From Methylocapsa sp. S129 (GTDB lineage: Bacteria; Pseudomonadota; Alphaproteobacteria; Rhizobiales; Beijerinckiaceae), in the NCBI RefSeq assembly GCF_009765995.1, contig NZ_LMUI01000019.1, positions 1-64,000 of the forward strand: a stretch of DNA of 64,000 bases, in the 5' to 3' direction. The translations under genes and the position numbers were made by a program. Every line of letters starts with the position of its first letter. The stretch's first letter is position 1. Positions 41,865-51,540 of the stretch are shown piece by piece. The notes under the pieces were generated by a model, which saw only the letters and a list, made by a program, of their open reading frames with translations, was not told the DNA's origin and made no database searches.

Positions 41865-43064
41865 TCAAGCGCTCTTCGCCGCCCTCGGATGGCGGTCGCG
41901 CGCCTTCACCGCCTTATGCAGAGCTGTGAGCACGCGCAGAGCGCGCTGATCGTCGCTGGACGGGTCGCGCATCAGATTCATTGCATAGGAAAAGCCGATG
42001 CGATGTTCGGGCCAGGCCCCGTGGCTGGAGCCGCCCGCCCCATTATGGCCGAAGGCGTCCTCCGGCGGCCCCAGAAGCCGCAATTCCGTTTGCAATTGAA
42101 AGCCGATTCCGGTGCGCAGCCGGGCGCCATGCACTTCATCGAGCCCGTCGGCGACCGTGCGACGGCCCAGGGCAAGCGTCTCTCGCGATAGCAGCGGCGC
42201 GCCGCCTTGAGCCAAAACGCCATAGAGGGTTGCGATCGCGCGCGCCGTGCCGATCGCCCCGGCCCCGGCGATCTCCGCGCGGTGGAACGCGCGCGTGTTC
42301 CAGGGAAAAGTCCCGGGCGTCCAGTTGACCGGATCGCCCCACAGCGGCGGATTGCCCCAGATCGACTCGATCAGCGAATCGCGCGCCCAGAGGGTCGGGT
42401 CGAGAAAGGGGGCCATTCCCCAGTCCGGCGCGAGATAAAGCGTCGACGCCCGTTTCTCCCGCGCCTCGGGCAACCCCATCCAGAGTTCGAGCGAAAGAGG
42501 GCCTGCGATCTCTTGGGCGAGAAACTGACCCGCCGATTGGCCGGATACGCGGCGAACCAGTTCGCCGCAAAGCCAACTGAAATTGAGCGCGTGATAGCAA
42601 TGGGCGGCGCGCGGATCGATGCTGGGCGATTGCCTGGCGAGCCTTAGGGCCATGCCGCGATCGTCGGTCAGATCGGCAAGGCTGAGGGGTGCGTCATTGC
42701 CGGGCAATCTCGCGGTATGGGAGACGATGTGACGAACGAGGATTGCATCCTTGCCGAATTCCGGCCAATAGCGCGACACCGGCACGTCGATGTCGATGAG
42801 GCCGCGATCGATGAGCATCAAGATCATCGTCGCAAGCACGCCTTTTGATCCGGAAAAGACCAGTTGCAGCGTGTCCCTGGTCCAGGGTCTGCTGGTCGCG
42901 CGGTCCGCGACGCCGCCCCAGATGTCGACGACCAGAACGCCGTCTTGCACAGCGGCGAAAGCCGCGCCAAGTTCTTCGCCGATTTTGAAGTTTTGGCCGA
43001 ACGCTTCAGCGACGCGCTCAAATCCGGGCGCGACAAAACCCTCGATCGCTGCTTCTTTCGGCAT
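41865..43064 (-). CDS. Serine hydrolase, beta-lactamase-fold esterase (EstB-like)
   Basis: 399 residues. The S-x-x-K motif is SGSKG (near residue 71) and the Tyr of the second motif is in CYHALNFSW (near residue 157), as in class C beta-lactamases and EstB-type esterases; HNGAGGSSHGAWP near residue 345 corresponds to the third motif. There is no signal peptide, so it acts in the cytoplasm, probably on an ester. It is divergent from the LacI gene over a shared operator, so it may process the substrate imported by the nearby ABC system. Confidence 0.88.
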   Translation of the reverse strand: MPKEAAIEGFVAPGFERVAEAFGQNFKIGEELGAAFAAVQDGVLVVDIWGGVADRATSRPWTRDTLQLVFSGSKGVLATMILMLIDRGLIDIDVPVSRYWPEFGKDAILVRHIVSHTARLPGNDAPLSLADLTDDRGMALRLARQSPSIDPRAAHCYHALNFSWLCGELVRRVSGQSAGQFLAQEIAGPLSLELWMGLPEAREKRASTLYLAPDWGMAPFLDPTLWARDSLIESIWGNPPLWGDPVNWTPGTFPWNTRAFHRAEIAGAGAIGTARAIATLYGVLAQGGAPLLSRETLALGRRTVADGLDEVHGARLRTGIGFQLQTELRLLGPPEDAFGHNGAGGSSHGAWPEHRIGFSYAMNLMRDPSSDDQRALRVLTALHKAVKARDRHPRAAKSA

Positions 43065-43120
43065 GTCGTTCCTCCCGGCGAGGCGGGGTCGCCTTGCCGG
43101 GGCAGAATATCGATTCTAGT

Positions 43121-43136
43121 ATGTTGACGTCAATAT
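43121..43136. promoter_or_regulatory. Putative LacI operator A, between hydrolase and LacI genes
   Basis: TTGACGTCAA core (43124-43133) within ATGTTGACGTCAATAT, symmetric except one base pair. On the minus strand TTGACG with TATTCT 18 bp on forms a promoter for the hydrolase gene that overlaps the operator. Matches operator B at 44379. The central CG pair is typical of LacI-family sites. Confidence 0.65.
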
Positions 43137-43195
43137 ATTGTCGAAACCCGTCGCGTCACGACCCCGCGCGGATGCCGGCATAGCGCGGGAAGACA

Positions 43196-44221
43196 ATGAG
43201 CAGCTTTGGACAGCCGACCATCAACGATGTCGCCCGCCGCGCCAACGTTTCCAACATGACCGTGTCGCGCGTTGTCACGGGCAATGGCTATGTCAGCGCG
43301 AAAACGCGAAAAAGGGTCGAGGCGGCCATTGCGGAGCTTGGCTACCAGCCCAACGCAGCCGCCAAGAGCATGCGCACGAAATCCACCCAGAGCATTGGAT
43401 TCATTCTGCCCGACCTTGCCAATACCGCCCATTCCATCGTCGCCCAGACCGCGGAGGCTCTGCTGGCCAAACAGGGATATCGGATGGTTTTGGGCAGCAC
43501 CGGCTTTTCGCCCGAGCGCGAGGGGCAGTTCTTTTCCTCTTCGCAGCAAAACACGGTCGATGGCGTGATCGCCGTCATTACGGACGAGACGCAGACTTCG
43601 ATTCACGAATTGATCCAGAAGTCGCGCGTGCCGATCATCATCCTGGATCGCGACCTCCCTTTCCCGATCGACACCGTCTATTCCGAGGATCGAAGCTGCA
43701 TTCGCGATGTCGTTCATTATCTGGCCAAGCTTGGCCACCAGCGGATCGCCCTGATGACCTGTCCTTTGAAGGCGCGGCCGGGCCGGTTGCGTCATCAGGC
43801 GTTTCACGATGCGCTTGAGGAAATGGGGCTGGAGTCCGATCCCTCCCTGATACGGCTACGCCATCAGATAGGCTCGAACGGCTATCAGGCGGCGCTGGAA
43901 TTGTTGAAGGGGCCGCGGCCGCCGACGGCTCTTATCGTCGCGGCCGATCAACTCACATTCGGCGCCTTGCGGGCGATCAAAGAAATGGGATTGCGCGTTC
44001 CCCATGACATTTCCCTCGTCGGATCGGACGAGGGCTTCATCTCCAGCGTCGTCGATCCGCCGCTCACGGTGATCTGGAGAGATATGCAGCAGGTGGGGAC
44101 GCATGCCGCCACCATGCTGCTCGCCCGGCTCGCCGATCCCTCGCAGCCCGCACAATCGGCGACCGTACGCTCCGAGGTCATCTTGCGCCAGTCCTGCGAT
44201 CGCCCGCGCGGTCTTGCGTGA
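43196..44221 (+). CDS. LacI-family transcriptional regulator
   Basis: 341 residues. The N-terminal DNA-binding region is textbook LacI: TINDVARRANVSNMTVSRVV followed by the hinge GYQPNAAAKSMRTKST. The effector domain starts at QSIGFILPDL and contains DGVIAVIT, SLVGSDEG and TVIWRDMQQVG. Two matching palindromes, at its own promoter region and upstream of the ABC importer, are its likely targets. The inducer is probably the sugar carried by that importer. Confidence 0.93.
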   Translation: MSSFGQPTINDVARRANVSNMTVSRVVTGNGYVSAKTRKRVEAAIAELGYQPNAAAKSMRTKSTQSIGFILPDLANTAHSIVAQTAEALLAKQGYRMVLGSTGFSPEREGQFFSSSQQNTVDGVIAVITDETQTSIHELIQKSRVPIIILDRDLPFPIDTVYSEDRSCIRDVVHYLAKLGHQRIALMTCPLKARPGRLRHQAFHDALEEMGLESDPSLIRLRHQIGSNGYQAALELLKGPRPPTALIVAADQLTFGALRAIKEMGLRVPHDISLVGSDEGFISSVVDPPLTVIWRDMQQVGTHAATMLLARLADPSQPAQSATVRSEVILRQSCDRPRGLA

Positions 44222-44352
44222 AGGGGAAGGGGCGTCGAACGACGAATCATGTCGGGCGCGCCCGATGAGCCAACGCTGAAGGCCGTTTTGGCTCGATGGA
44301 ATTCGGAGTCCCGAGGCAGGCCTTATTCGCTGCGCGCGGCCGCCGATGGTCG

Positions 44353-44392
44353 TTGACAGGCGAGCATCTGAGCAATATTGTTGACGTCAACA
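44353..44392 (+). promoter_or_regulatory. ABC importer promoter with LacI operator B
   Basis: TTGACA (44353-44358), a 17-bp spacer and TATTGT (44376-44381) form a near-consensus sigma-70 promoter. The perfect 14-bp palindrome TGTTGACGTCAACA (44379-44392) overlaps its -10 and start site, so a bound LacI protein would block initiation. The core equals operator A at 43124. Confidence 0.7.
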
Positions 44393-44480
44393 TATTTTCG
44401 ATATCGTCGATGAGGCGATCGACGAAACGCGTGACGGCGCTTTCCAGGCCGCGTCCGGTCGGGAAACAGGGGAGGGAAAA

Positions 44481-45455
44481 ATGAAAAAACTTGTCGTTGC
44501 AAGCGCGCTGGCGGCTATCGCCGCGGCGGGGTTGGGCGGGCCTGCGCAAGCCAAGGATCCCGTCATCATCATGGTGTCGGGCCCGCTCATCGAGCCGTTT
44601 TTCGGTCCGTTGAAAAAGGGCGCCGATGACGCCGCCAAAGCGCTTGGCATCGAATATCAATATTCGACGATCCAGGACTTCAACAATGTGCAAGCCGATC
44701 TGACCCGCCTGGTTCAACAAGCGGCGGCCCGTCAGCCTGACGTGCTGGTCGTGTCGAACTTTTTCCCCGATTCGATGGGTCCCCAAATCAAGAAGGCGGC
44801 GGACGCCGGCATTCCCGTCATCATCATGGACGGCGGCTTCGCCCAATGGCGCGAAGTCGGCGGCCTGACCTATGTCGGCTACGATCCGCATGAAGTGGGC
44901 GTCAAGGCCGGCGAAATCGAGGCGAAGGCCGGCGTCAAACATGGGCTGTGCGTCAATCAGGTGCCGGGCAATCCCGCGCTGGAATCGATGTGCGCCGGTT
45001 ATGGCGAGGCGATGAAAGCGGGCGGGAGCGACAGCAAGGATCTGACGATTCCGCTGCAAGACACGCAAAACCAACAGGTCAATCTGCAAGCCATCAAGGG
45101 CGCGCTGCAGGCGGATACCGCGATCGACGGCATTTATGCGCTGGGCCCAACGCAGGTCGATGTGTCCGTGCGCGCCGTCCAGGAAGCGGGCAGGGAGGGC
45201 AAGGTCAAGATCGGCGGCCTGACCCTGGCCCGCAAGGTTCTCGAGGAAGTGCGCGACGGCAAAGTCCTGTTCGACGTTGATTTGCAGGGCTATCTCGACG
45301 GCTATTTCGCATTGACGATCGCCTATCAGAAAGCCAAGTTCGACATGGTTCCCGCCGAACCTTTGTTTGCGGGCCCGCATTTTGTCTTCCAGAAGGACGC
45401 CCAGCGCATCATCGACCTCAATAAGGAATTTCCGGGCTACCGCGGCACGGAATGA
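44481..45455 (+). CDS. Periplasmic sugar-binding protein of the second ABC importer
   Basis: 324 residues with a signal peptide (MKKLVVASALAAIAAAGLGG, cleavage likely after AQA). The mature part follows the Peripla_BP_4/LacI-like ligand-binding plan: IIMVSGPLIEPFFGPLKKGA, QPDVLVVSNFF, then IPVIIMDGGF. AGGGGAGG precedes the ATG. First gene of a binding protein-permease-ATPase operon. The ligand is a sugar or polyol, identity unknown. Confidence 0.9.
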   Translation: MKKLVVASALAAIAAAGLGGPAQAKDPVIIMVSGPLIEPFFGPLKKGADDAAKALGIEYQYSTIQDFNNVQADLTRLVQQAAARQPDVLVVSNFFPDSMGPQIKKAADAGIPVIIMDGGFAQWREVGGLTYVGYDPHEVGVKAGEIEAKAGVKHGLCVNQVPGNPALESMCAGYGEAMKAGGSDSKDLTIPLQDTQNQQVNLQAIKGALQADTAIDGIYALGPTQVDVSVRAVQEAGREGKVKIGGLTLARKVLEEVRDGKVLFDVDLQGYLDGYFALTIAYQKAKFDMVPAEPLFAGPHFVFQKDAQRIIDLNKEFPGYRGTE

Positions 45456-45564
45456 GGGTTTTTGCAGAGAGCCCGGCGGCGTGCGCCGCCGGACTCGATC
45501 ATCGCATAGGGAGGGGACAAAGAGTGCGAATGCGTTCGTGGCCGATTCTGTTGGACACCGATCG

Positions 45565-46596
45565 ATGAGCGATCGTGTTTTGGAAAGCGGCGCTGTGCGA
45601 CCCGTGCAAACGCCATCGAGATTCCAGATGCGCCGCCTGCTGCGCCGGCCGGAGGCGGGCGCTTTTTTCGCCGCTCTGCTTGTCTATCTGTTCTTCGCCA
45701 TCGCCGCCTGGAAGGCGAACTTCGTTTCCTTCAACGGCACGGCCGCCTGGCTCGACACCTCGGCTGAACTGGGGATCATGGCGCTCGCGATCGGCCTGCT
45801 GATGATCGCGGGTGAATTCGATCTGTCGATCGGATCGGTGATCGGCGCGACGTCGATCATCCTCGCCATCGGCACGAACCATTATGGCGTCAATCCGTGG
45901 ATTATGCTCGCCGTCGTCTTCGTCTTCGGCGGCCTGGTGGGGTTGATCAATGGCCTCATTGTCGTTCGCACGGGCCTGCCCTCGTTCATCGTCACGCTCG
46001 CGACCAATTATGGAATCGTGGGCGCGGCGCTGGGCTTTTCACGCTTGCTGACCAACACCACTTCGTCCTCGATGCTGACGACGCCCGGCGTCGATTTCCT
46101 GTTCGCCAGCCAATGGGGACAAGCCAACATCGCCATACTCTGGTGGGTGTTGCTCACGCTGGCGGCGATGGGCGTGCTGATGCGCACGCCGTTCGGCAAC
46201 TGGATCTATGCGACGGGCGGCAATATCGTCGCCGCGCGCGGCGCCGGCGTGCCGACTTCTTTGGTCAAGGTCGTAATCTTCGTCGTCACCGCCCTTGCCG
46301 CCACGCTGGTCGGCGCCATCCAGGCGATCGAATTTCATTCCGGCAACGCCGCCAATGGCCAGGGCTATGTCTTTCAGGCGCCGATCGCCGCCGTCATCGG
46401 CGGCGTGTTGCTCGGCGGAGGCTACGGCTCGCCGCTCGGCCTGTTTTTCGGTTCGGTGATCTACGGAATCATCAGCGTCGGCATTTTCTACACGGGCTGG
46501 AACACGGATTGGCTGCTGCTGATCCTCGGCGCTTTGCTGCTGGCGGCGGTGCTGGCTAACAGCTATTTCCGGCGCCTTGCGCTGACGACCCATTAG
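45565..46596 (+). CDS. Sugar ABC transporter permease (CUT2 family)
   Basis: 343 residues. Hydrophobic throughout, with the signature AGEFDLSIGSVIGATSII near residue 90 and GNWIYATGGNIVAARGAGV near residue 215, matching the RbsC-type cytoplasmic loop. I start at the ATG at 45565; the longer open frame reaches back into the binding-protein gene without support. Followed directly by the ATPase gene. It forms the channel for the LacI-controlled importer. Confidence 0.9.
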   Translation: MSDRVLESGAVRPVQTPSRFQMRRLLRRPEAGAFFAALLVYLFFAIAAWKANFVSFNGTAAWLDTSAELGIMALAIGLLMIAGEFDLSIGSVIGATSIILAIGTNHYGVNPWIMLAVVFVFGGLVGLINGLIVVRTGLPSFIVTLATNYGIVGAALGFSRLLTNTTSSSMLTTPGVDFLFASQWGQANIAILWWVLLTLAAMGVLMRTPFGNWIYATGGNIVAARGAGVPTSLVKVVIFVVTALAATLVGAIQAIEFHSGNAANGQGYVFQAPIAAVIGGVLLGGGYGSPLGLFFGSVIYGIISVGIFYTGWNTDWLLLILGALLLAAVLANSYFRRLALTTH

Positions 46597-46605
46597 GTGG
46601 GGACA

Positions 46606-47415
46606 ATGGCGGAGCGCGCACCCCTTATCGAATTGCGAAACGTCTCGAAGAGCTTTGCCGGCATTCAGGCGCTGCGCGACGTGTCGATCGCGGTTCACGC
46701 CGGATCGATCCTGTGCCTGCTGGGCGACAATGGCGCGGGCAAATCGACGCTGATCAAGATTCTGTCGGGCTTTCACCCGCCGAGTTCTGGCGTCATTTTC
46801 GTCGACGGCGCTGAAACCCGCTTCTCGAGCCCGCGCGAGGCGCGAGGCCTCGGAATCGCCACCGTGCATCAGGAGGTCGGCACGATCCCGCTGATGAGCG
46901 TGGCGCGCAACTTCTTCCTCGGCGCCGAACCGACCAAGGGTTGGGGCCCGTTCCGCCATCTCGATATCGCCAGGGCCGAGACAATCGCGCTGGAGCAAAT
47001 CCGCGGCTTCGGCATCACAAGGGTGACCAATGGCGATCAGCTTGTCGGCACGCTTTCGGGCGGCGAACGCCAGGTCATCGCCATCGCTCGCGCGATGTAT
47101 TTTGGGGCGAGGATTCTCATCCTCGACGAGCCGACCTCCGCGCTCGGCGTGAAGGAGGCCGCCAAGGTGCTGACTTTGGTGAAGACCGTGCGCGCGAAGG
47201 GGATAGGAATCGTGTTCATCACGCATAATGCGCGTCATGCGATGCTGATCGGCGATCGCTTCGTCGTACTCAATCAGGGCGGCGTTTCCGCCGCCTTCAA
47301 TCGCGGCGAGAAAAGCCGCGAGGAAGTGCTCAATCTCATGGCCGGTGGCAAACAGACCGAGCAGATCGAAGCCGACCTCGCGCTTTTTGAAGAAGACGGG
47401 CAGGGCGCTCTCTAG
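46606..47415 (+). CDS. Sugar ABC transporter ATPase, single nucleotide-binding domain
   Basis: 269 residues, again a one-domain CUT2 ATPase as in FrcA. Walker A GDNGAGKST (about residue 43), signature TLSGGERQVIAIARAM (about 149), Walker B ILILDEPTSA (about 173) and the switch His in FITHNARHA are present. AGGTGG lies upstream of the ATG at 46606; a GTG at 46597 is the alternative. Last gene of the operon. It is only distantly similar to the ATPase at 16199, so the two importers are not recent copies. Confidence 0.9.
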   Translation: MAERAPLIELRNVSKSFAGIQALRDVSIAVHAGSILCLLGDNGAGKSTLIKILSGFHPPSSGVIFVDGAETRFSSPREARGLGIATVHQEVGTIPLMSVARNFFLGAEPTKGWGPFRHLDIARAETIALEQIRGFGITRVTNGDQLVGTLSGGERQVIAIARAMYFGARILILDEPTSALGVKEAAKVLTLVKTVRAKGIGIVFITHNARHAMLIGDRFVVLNQGGVSAAFNRGEKSREEVLNLMAGGKQTEQIEADLALFEEDGQGAL

Positions 47416-47458
47416 AGCGACCCGGCCAAGGCAGGCGCGTTTCGAATAAGGTGCGCGC

Positions 47459-49015
47459 TTACTCCACGCTCAACTCCACATGATCCAGCTCGCGCTGCAG
47501 CCGCAGGAAAACCTGGTCGCTGACGAGGCCGCGATGCTTCATTGCGATCAACCGCTGTTGCTGCGCCGCGACAATGTCTTTCTGGGCCTGCCGCCGCGTT
47601 TCCTGCGCGGCCGGGTCATAGACCTCGGCATCGGCCGGCGCTTCGGCGAGATATTGGGCGGAGAGCGCCTTCAGCGAGGCGGCGGCGGCTGTTCCCGGGG
47701 GAGAATCCCTCGCGAAGCGGCGCAAAGACTTCAGCGCGGCGACGGCCATTTCGCGCCGCGCGGCGGTTTCGCCCGGCAAGTCTTGCGCATCGCTTTCGAG
47801 ACCAATCGCCTTCATCAGCGGTCTCAGCGTGACCGATTGCAGCAGCAGCGTGATGACGATCGCCGAGAAAGTCAGAAAGACGATGAGATCGCGCCCCGGA
47901 AATGGTTCGCCGCCGCCGATCGTGTGCGGGATCGCCAGCGCGGCGGCGAGTGAAAGAATGCCGCGCATACCGCTCCAGGAGACGACGGCCAGCATCGGGA
48001 ACGTCATGGGGCGCTCCCCGATCGGTCTGAAAAGGCTGGCGAGCGCTCCCGATCCCAACACCCAGGCCATGCGCAGCGCGATCAACACGGCGCTGATCGT
48101 CACGCTGTAGAGAGCGAGCCGTCCCACGCCATAGCCCGACAACGCCGTGACGACGTTGCGCAATTGCAGGCCGATCAGGACGAAGATCAGGCTGTTGAGT
48201 CCGAAGGCGACGACATCGGCGATGGCGAAACCGATCAGGCGGGAGCGCGCGCTGAGAACTTCGGGCGAATGCCAGCCGCGAAACATGCCGGCGGCCAGCA
48301 CCGCCAGAATGCCCGAGGTCTGCACGGAATCGGCGGCGAGATAGGCCGCGAAGGGCAGCATGATTCCCCATATCGCCTCGAGCTCGGAATCGCCAAGCAA
48401 GCTGTGAACGACTTCGAACAGAACGGCGATGACGAGGCCAACCAGGGCGCCGCCCGCCGCCACGAAGACGAATTGCACGACGCCCGAGGGAATCGAGAAT
48501 GCGTCGGTGGTGATCGCATGGACGGCCAGCGTGAACAGCACCAGAGCGGTGGCGTCATTGACGATGCTCTCGCCTTCCACGACGGTCACGACGCGGCGCG
48601 GCGCGCCCAGTTTGCGCATCACGGCGATCGCGGCTGTCGGATCGGTGGCGGCCAGAATGGCGCCCAGCACCATCGCGGCCGCCAGCGGCAGGGTGGGGAT
48701 CAGCCAATGTGCGACAAGGCCGATCGCCGCCATCGTCGCCAGCACGAGGCCGATCGCGAGAATCAGGATCGGTCGCAGGCTCTCGCGAAACTCCCCCCAC
48801 GGCAGATGCAGCGCGGCTTGATAAAGGATGGGCGGCAGCAGAACGGTAAAGACGATTTCAGGCGCGATGCCGATCTGCGGCAGGCCAGGAATGAAGGCGA
48901 GCGCCGCGCCGCCAAGCACGAGCGTCACCGGGTCGGGCAGGCCCATGCGCCGCGCGATCCAGGCGAGCGGCACGCAGCCCATGATCAGCGCGATAATGAT
49001 GTGAACGGACAGCAT
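47459..49015 (-). CDS. Na+/H+ antiporter, CPA1 (NhaP) family
   Basis: 518 residues. About twelve hydrophobic segments, then a cytoplasmic C-terminal tail of about 110 residues rich in Arg/Glu. The ion-binding region shows ATDPTAAIAVM and EGESIVNDATALVLF, the ND motif of electroneutral CPA1 exchangers. The tail resembles the regulatory tails of NhaP proteins. It converges with the ABC ATPase gene. Likely role in sodium and pH balance. Confidence 0.92.
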   Translation of the reverse strand: MLSVHIIIALIMGCVPLAWIARRMGLPDPVTLVLGGAALAFIPGLPQIGIAPEIVFTVLLPPILYQAALHLPWGEFRESLRPILILAIGLVLATMAAIGLVAHWLIPTLPLAAAMVLGAILAATDPTAAIAVMRKLGAPRRVVTVVEGESIVNDATALVLFTLAVHAITTDAFSIPSGVVQFVFVAAGGALVGLVIAVLFEVVHSLLGDSELEAIWGIMLPFAAYLAADSVQTSGILAVLAAGMFRGWHSPEVLSARSRLIGFAIADVVAFGLNSLIFVLIGLQLRNVVTALSGYGVGRLALYSVTISAVLIALRMAWVLGSGALASLFRPIGERPMTFPMLAVVSWSGMRGILSLAAALAIPHTIGGGEPFPGRDLIVFLTFSAIVITLLLQSVTLRPLMKAIGLESDAQDLPGETAARREMAVAALKSLRRFARDSPPGTAAAASLKALSAQYLAEAPADAEVYDPAAQETRRQAQKDIVAAQQQRLIAMKHRGLVSDQVFLRLQRELDHVELSVE

Positions 49016-49201
49016 GGTTCCAGCGCCCCGGCGAGCCTGACGCGGCGTCCAGCTTCGCTGGCTTCGTTTTAGCCGAATTGAGCGCCAAGCGCTTCAGAAA
49101 CCGGCGCCGCCGCGCCCGATTCCGGCGCGCCGTCGCTTTGGAAACTGAACGAAATTCAGAGGACCCAGCGAGGACGCCGCGCTCGCATGCGGCGCATACA
49201 G

Positions 49202-50056
49202 TCAAGGGATCGTCGCTGGGCCTGTCGCCACGGCGCAGTCATCGCGGCCGCCCCATTCGGCCCAGGAGCCGTCGTAGAGGCCGGCGAGTTTTCCGCCCGC
49301 CTCCTCCACCGCGAGCGCCAATATTGCGGCGGAGACGCCCGAGCCGCAGGTGGTGATGACCGGCCTGGCGAGGTCGACGCCATGGGCGGTTAAGGTCGCC
49401 GTGAGGGCCTCGCCGGACTTGAGCTTGCCGTTCTCAACGATATCGACAAAGGGAACGTTGAGACTGCCAGGCATATGGCCGCTTTTAAGGCCGGCGCGCG
49501 GCTCGGGCGTCTCGCCGCGAAATCGCTCGGCGGGGCGGGCGTCCACCACTTGCGCCGCGCGGCTCGCCAAAGCTTGCCGCACATCGGCGAGCGAGGCGAC
49601 GACGCTATGGTCGAGGCGGGCGGAAAAATGCCGCGGCTGGCGTTCAGCCGCGCCTTCTTCCACCGGACGTCCCTCGGCGATCCATTTGGGCAGGCCGCCG
49701 ACCAGGATTTTGACGTCCGTCGCGCCAAAGGCGCGCAGCGTCCACCAGACTCTGGCGGCTGCGAACAGCCCATGCGCGTCATAGACGACGAAATGCATGC
49801 CGTCGCCAAGGCCGAGCTTGCGCATCGCCGACGAGAAGGCGACGGGGTCGGGCAACATATGGGGCAGGCCGCTCGAAGTGTCGGCGATGACGTCGATATC
49901 AAAGAATACGGCGCCCGGAATATGGCCGGCGCGAAATTCAGCCGCCCCGTTGCGCCCGGTCGGCGGCAGATGCCATGACGCGTCGATCAATCCGAGGCCG
50001 GGCTCTCCGAGATGGGCGGCGAGCCAATCGGTGGTGACGAAATTATGGGAGGTCAT
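49202..50056 (-). CDS. sseA: 3-mercaptopyruvate sulfurtransferase
   Basis: 284 residues, two rhodanese domains. The first is degenerate; the second carries the active-site loop CGSGVSA (near residue 237), which is the SseA-type loop rather than the rhodanese CRKGVT form. WHLPPTGRNGAAEFRAGHIP near the N-terminus is typical. It transfers sulfur from 3-mercaptopyruvate to a thiol or cyanide. Nearby sulfur genes (cysteine synthase, TauE/SafE) may be related in role, but are not in the same operon. Confidence 0.93.
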   Translation of the reverse strand: MTSHNFVTTDWLAAHLGEPGLGLIDASWHLPPTGRNGAAEFRAGHIPGAVFFDIDVIADTSSGLPHMLPDPVAFSSAMRKLGLGDGMHFVVYDAHGLFAAARVWWTLRAFGATDVKILVGGLPKWIAEGRPVEEGAAERQPRHFSARLDHSVVASLADVRQALASRAAQVVDARPAERFRGETPEPRAGLKSGHMPGSLNVPFVDIVENGKLKSGEALTATLTAHGVDLARPVITTCGSGVSAAILALAVEEAGGKLAGLYDGSWAEWGGRDDCAVATGPATIP

Positions 50057-50136
50057 AAGCGGCGGTTCCTATGCGATCGAATGGCGCGAGGCGTCAGTCT
50101 ACCCTCATTGCGTGGCGGCCAGAAGCCCGCGCGGCG

Positions 50137-51540
50137 CTACGACGGACGGTCGGCCGCGTTGGCGGCGGGGCGGTCCGCGTCGCCTGGCCGCCCGGCCCGA
50201 GCGAGAGAGGGATCGATGGGCGGCGTCGCCTCGTCCATCTGCCCCATGCGCGAACCCGTAATGCCGGTAATAAGCCGGGTCCCGCGCTGAAAGGTGAAAT
50301 AGTTCCAGCCCCAGTTCAGGACCACGGCGAGCCTGTTCCTGAAGCCGATCAGGAAGTAGATATGCGCGAAGCACCACAGCAGCCAGGCGAAAAAGCCGGA
50401 AAGCTTGATCGGCCCCATCTGGATGACCGCATGTTTTCGGCCGATCGTCGCGAGTATGCCGAAATCCCTGTAGCGGAACGGCGGCGTCGCGCGCCCGTTC
50501 AGGCGATCGATCAGCAAATGCGCGACATAGACGCCTTGTTGCTTGGCGACCGGCGCGATGCCGGGCAGGGCGCCGCCATCGCTCGATGGGACGAGAGCCG
50601 TGTCGCCGATGACGAAAACTTCGGAATGTCCGGGCAAGGAGAGATCGGGCTGCACTTCGACGCGGCCGGCCCGGTCAGTTTTGGCGTCGAGCCATAGGCC
50701 GGCCGGGGAGGCCATGACGCCGGCGCCCCAGACGATCGTCGCCGCCGCGATGCGTTCGGCGCCGATCGCGACGCCCTCTGCGTCGCAAGCGGTCACCGCG
50801 GCGTTCAGGCGAATTTCAACGCCGAGCCGTTCGAGCGATTTGAACGCGGCCTCCGAAAGGCGCGGATCGAAAGGCGTGAGAAGCCGCGGCGCGGCTTCGA
50901 TCAGCACGATGCGCGCGCTGCGGGGGTCGATGGTTCGGAAATCGGACTTCAGCGCCTTGCGAGCCAGTTCGGCGATCGCGCCCGCCATTTCGACGCCGGT
51001 CGGACCGCCGCCGACCACCACGAAATTGAGCAGCGACCGACGCAGCTCCGGGTCCGCCTCCGATTCCGCCTTTTCGAATGCGAGCAGGATCCGGCGTCGC
51101 AAATAGGTGGCGTCGTCGATGCGCTTGAGGCCGGGCGCATGATGCGCCCAGTCGTCATGGCCGAAATAGGCGTGCCGGGCGCCGGTGGCCAGAATGAGGA
51201 AATCATAATCGACCCGCCGATCTTCGGCGATGACCTGCTTATGCGCGATGTCGATCCCGGAAACCTCGGCGAGGATGACCGTCGTATTCTTCTGACGCGC
51301 CAGAACGCTGCGGATCGGCGAGGCGATGTCGGCGGGCGAAAGCGCGGCGGTCGCCACCTGATACAGCAAGGGCTGGAACAGATGATAATTGTGCTGGTCG
51401 ATCACCGTTATGTCGACCGGCGCATGCGCGAGCGCCTTGGCCGCGGTCAGCCCGCCAAATCCCGCCCCGACGATCACGACCCGCGGCCGGGCGCTTTCCG
51501 ATGGCGATGGAGGCATGGGAACACTCGCTGCCGGTTTCAC
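50137..51540 (-). CDS. ndh: Type II NADH:quinone dehydrogenase
   Basis: About 467 residues. FAD-binding VVIVGAGFGGLTAAKAL near residue 22, FLILATGARHAYFG, NAD-binding FVVVGGGPTGVEMAGAIAEL near residue 175, and EVFVIGDTALV, the order of type II NADH dehydrogenases. It is a single-subunit membrane-associated enzyme passing electrons from NADH to quinone without pumping. C-terminal hydrophobic stretch WLLWCFAHIYFLIGF fits membrane attachment. Start is GTG at 51540 or ATG at 51516. Confidence 0.9.
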   Translation of the reverse strand: MKPAASVPMPPSPSESARPRVVIVGAGFGGLTAAKALAHAPVDITVIDQHNYHLFQPLLYQVATAALSPADIASPIRSVLARQKNTTVILAEVSGIDIAHKQVIAEDRRVDYDFLILATGARHAYFGHDDWAHHAPGLKRIDDATYLRRRILLAFEKAESEADPELRRSLLNFVVVGGGPTGVEMAGAIAELARKALKSDFRTIDPRSARIVLIEAAPRLLTPFDPRLSEAAFKSLERLGVEIRLNAAVTACDAEGVAIGAERIAAATIVWGAGVMASPAGLWLDAKTDRAGRVEVQPDLSLPGHSEVFVIGDTALVPSSDGGALPGIAPVAKQQGVYVAHLLIDRLNGRATPPFRYRDFGILATIGRKHAVIQMGPIKLSGFFAWLLWCFAHIYFLIGFRNRLAVVLNWGWNYFTFQRGTRLITGITGSRMGQMDEATPPIDPSLARAGRPGDADRPAANAADRPS

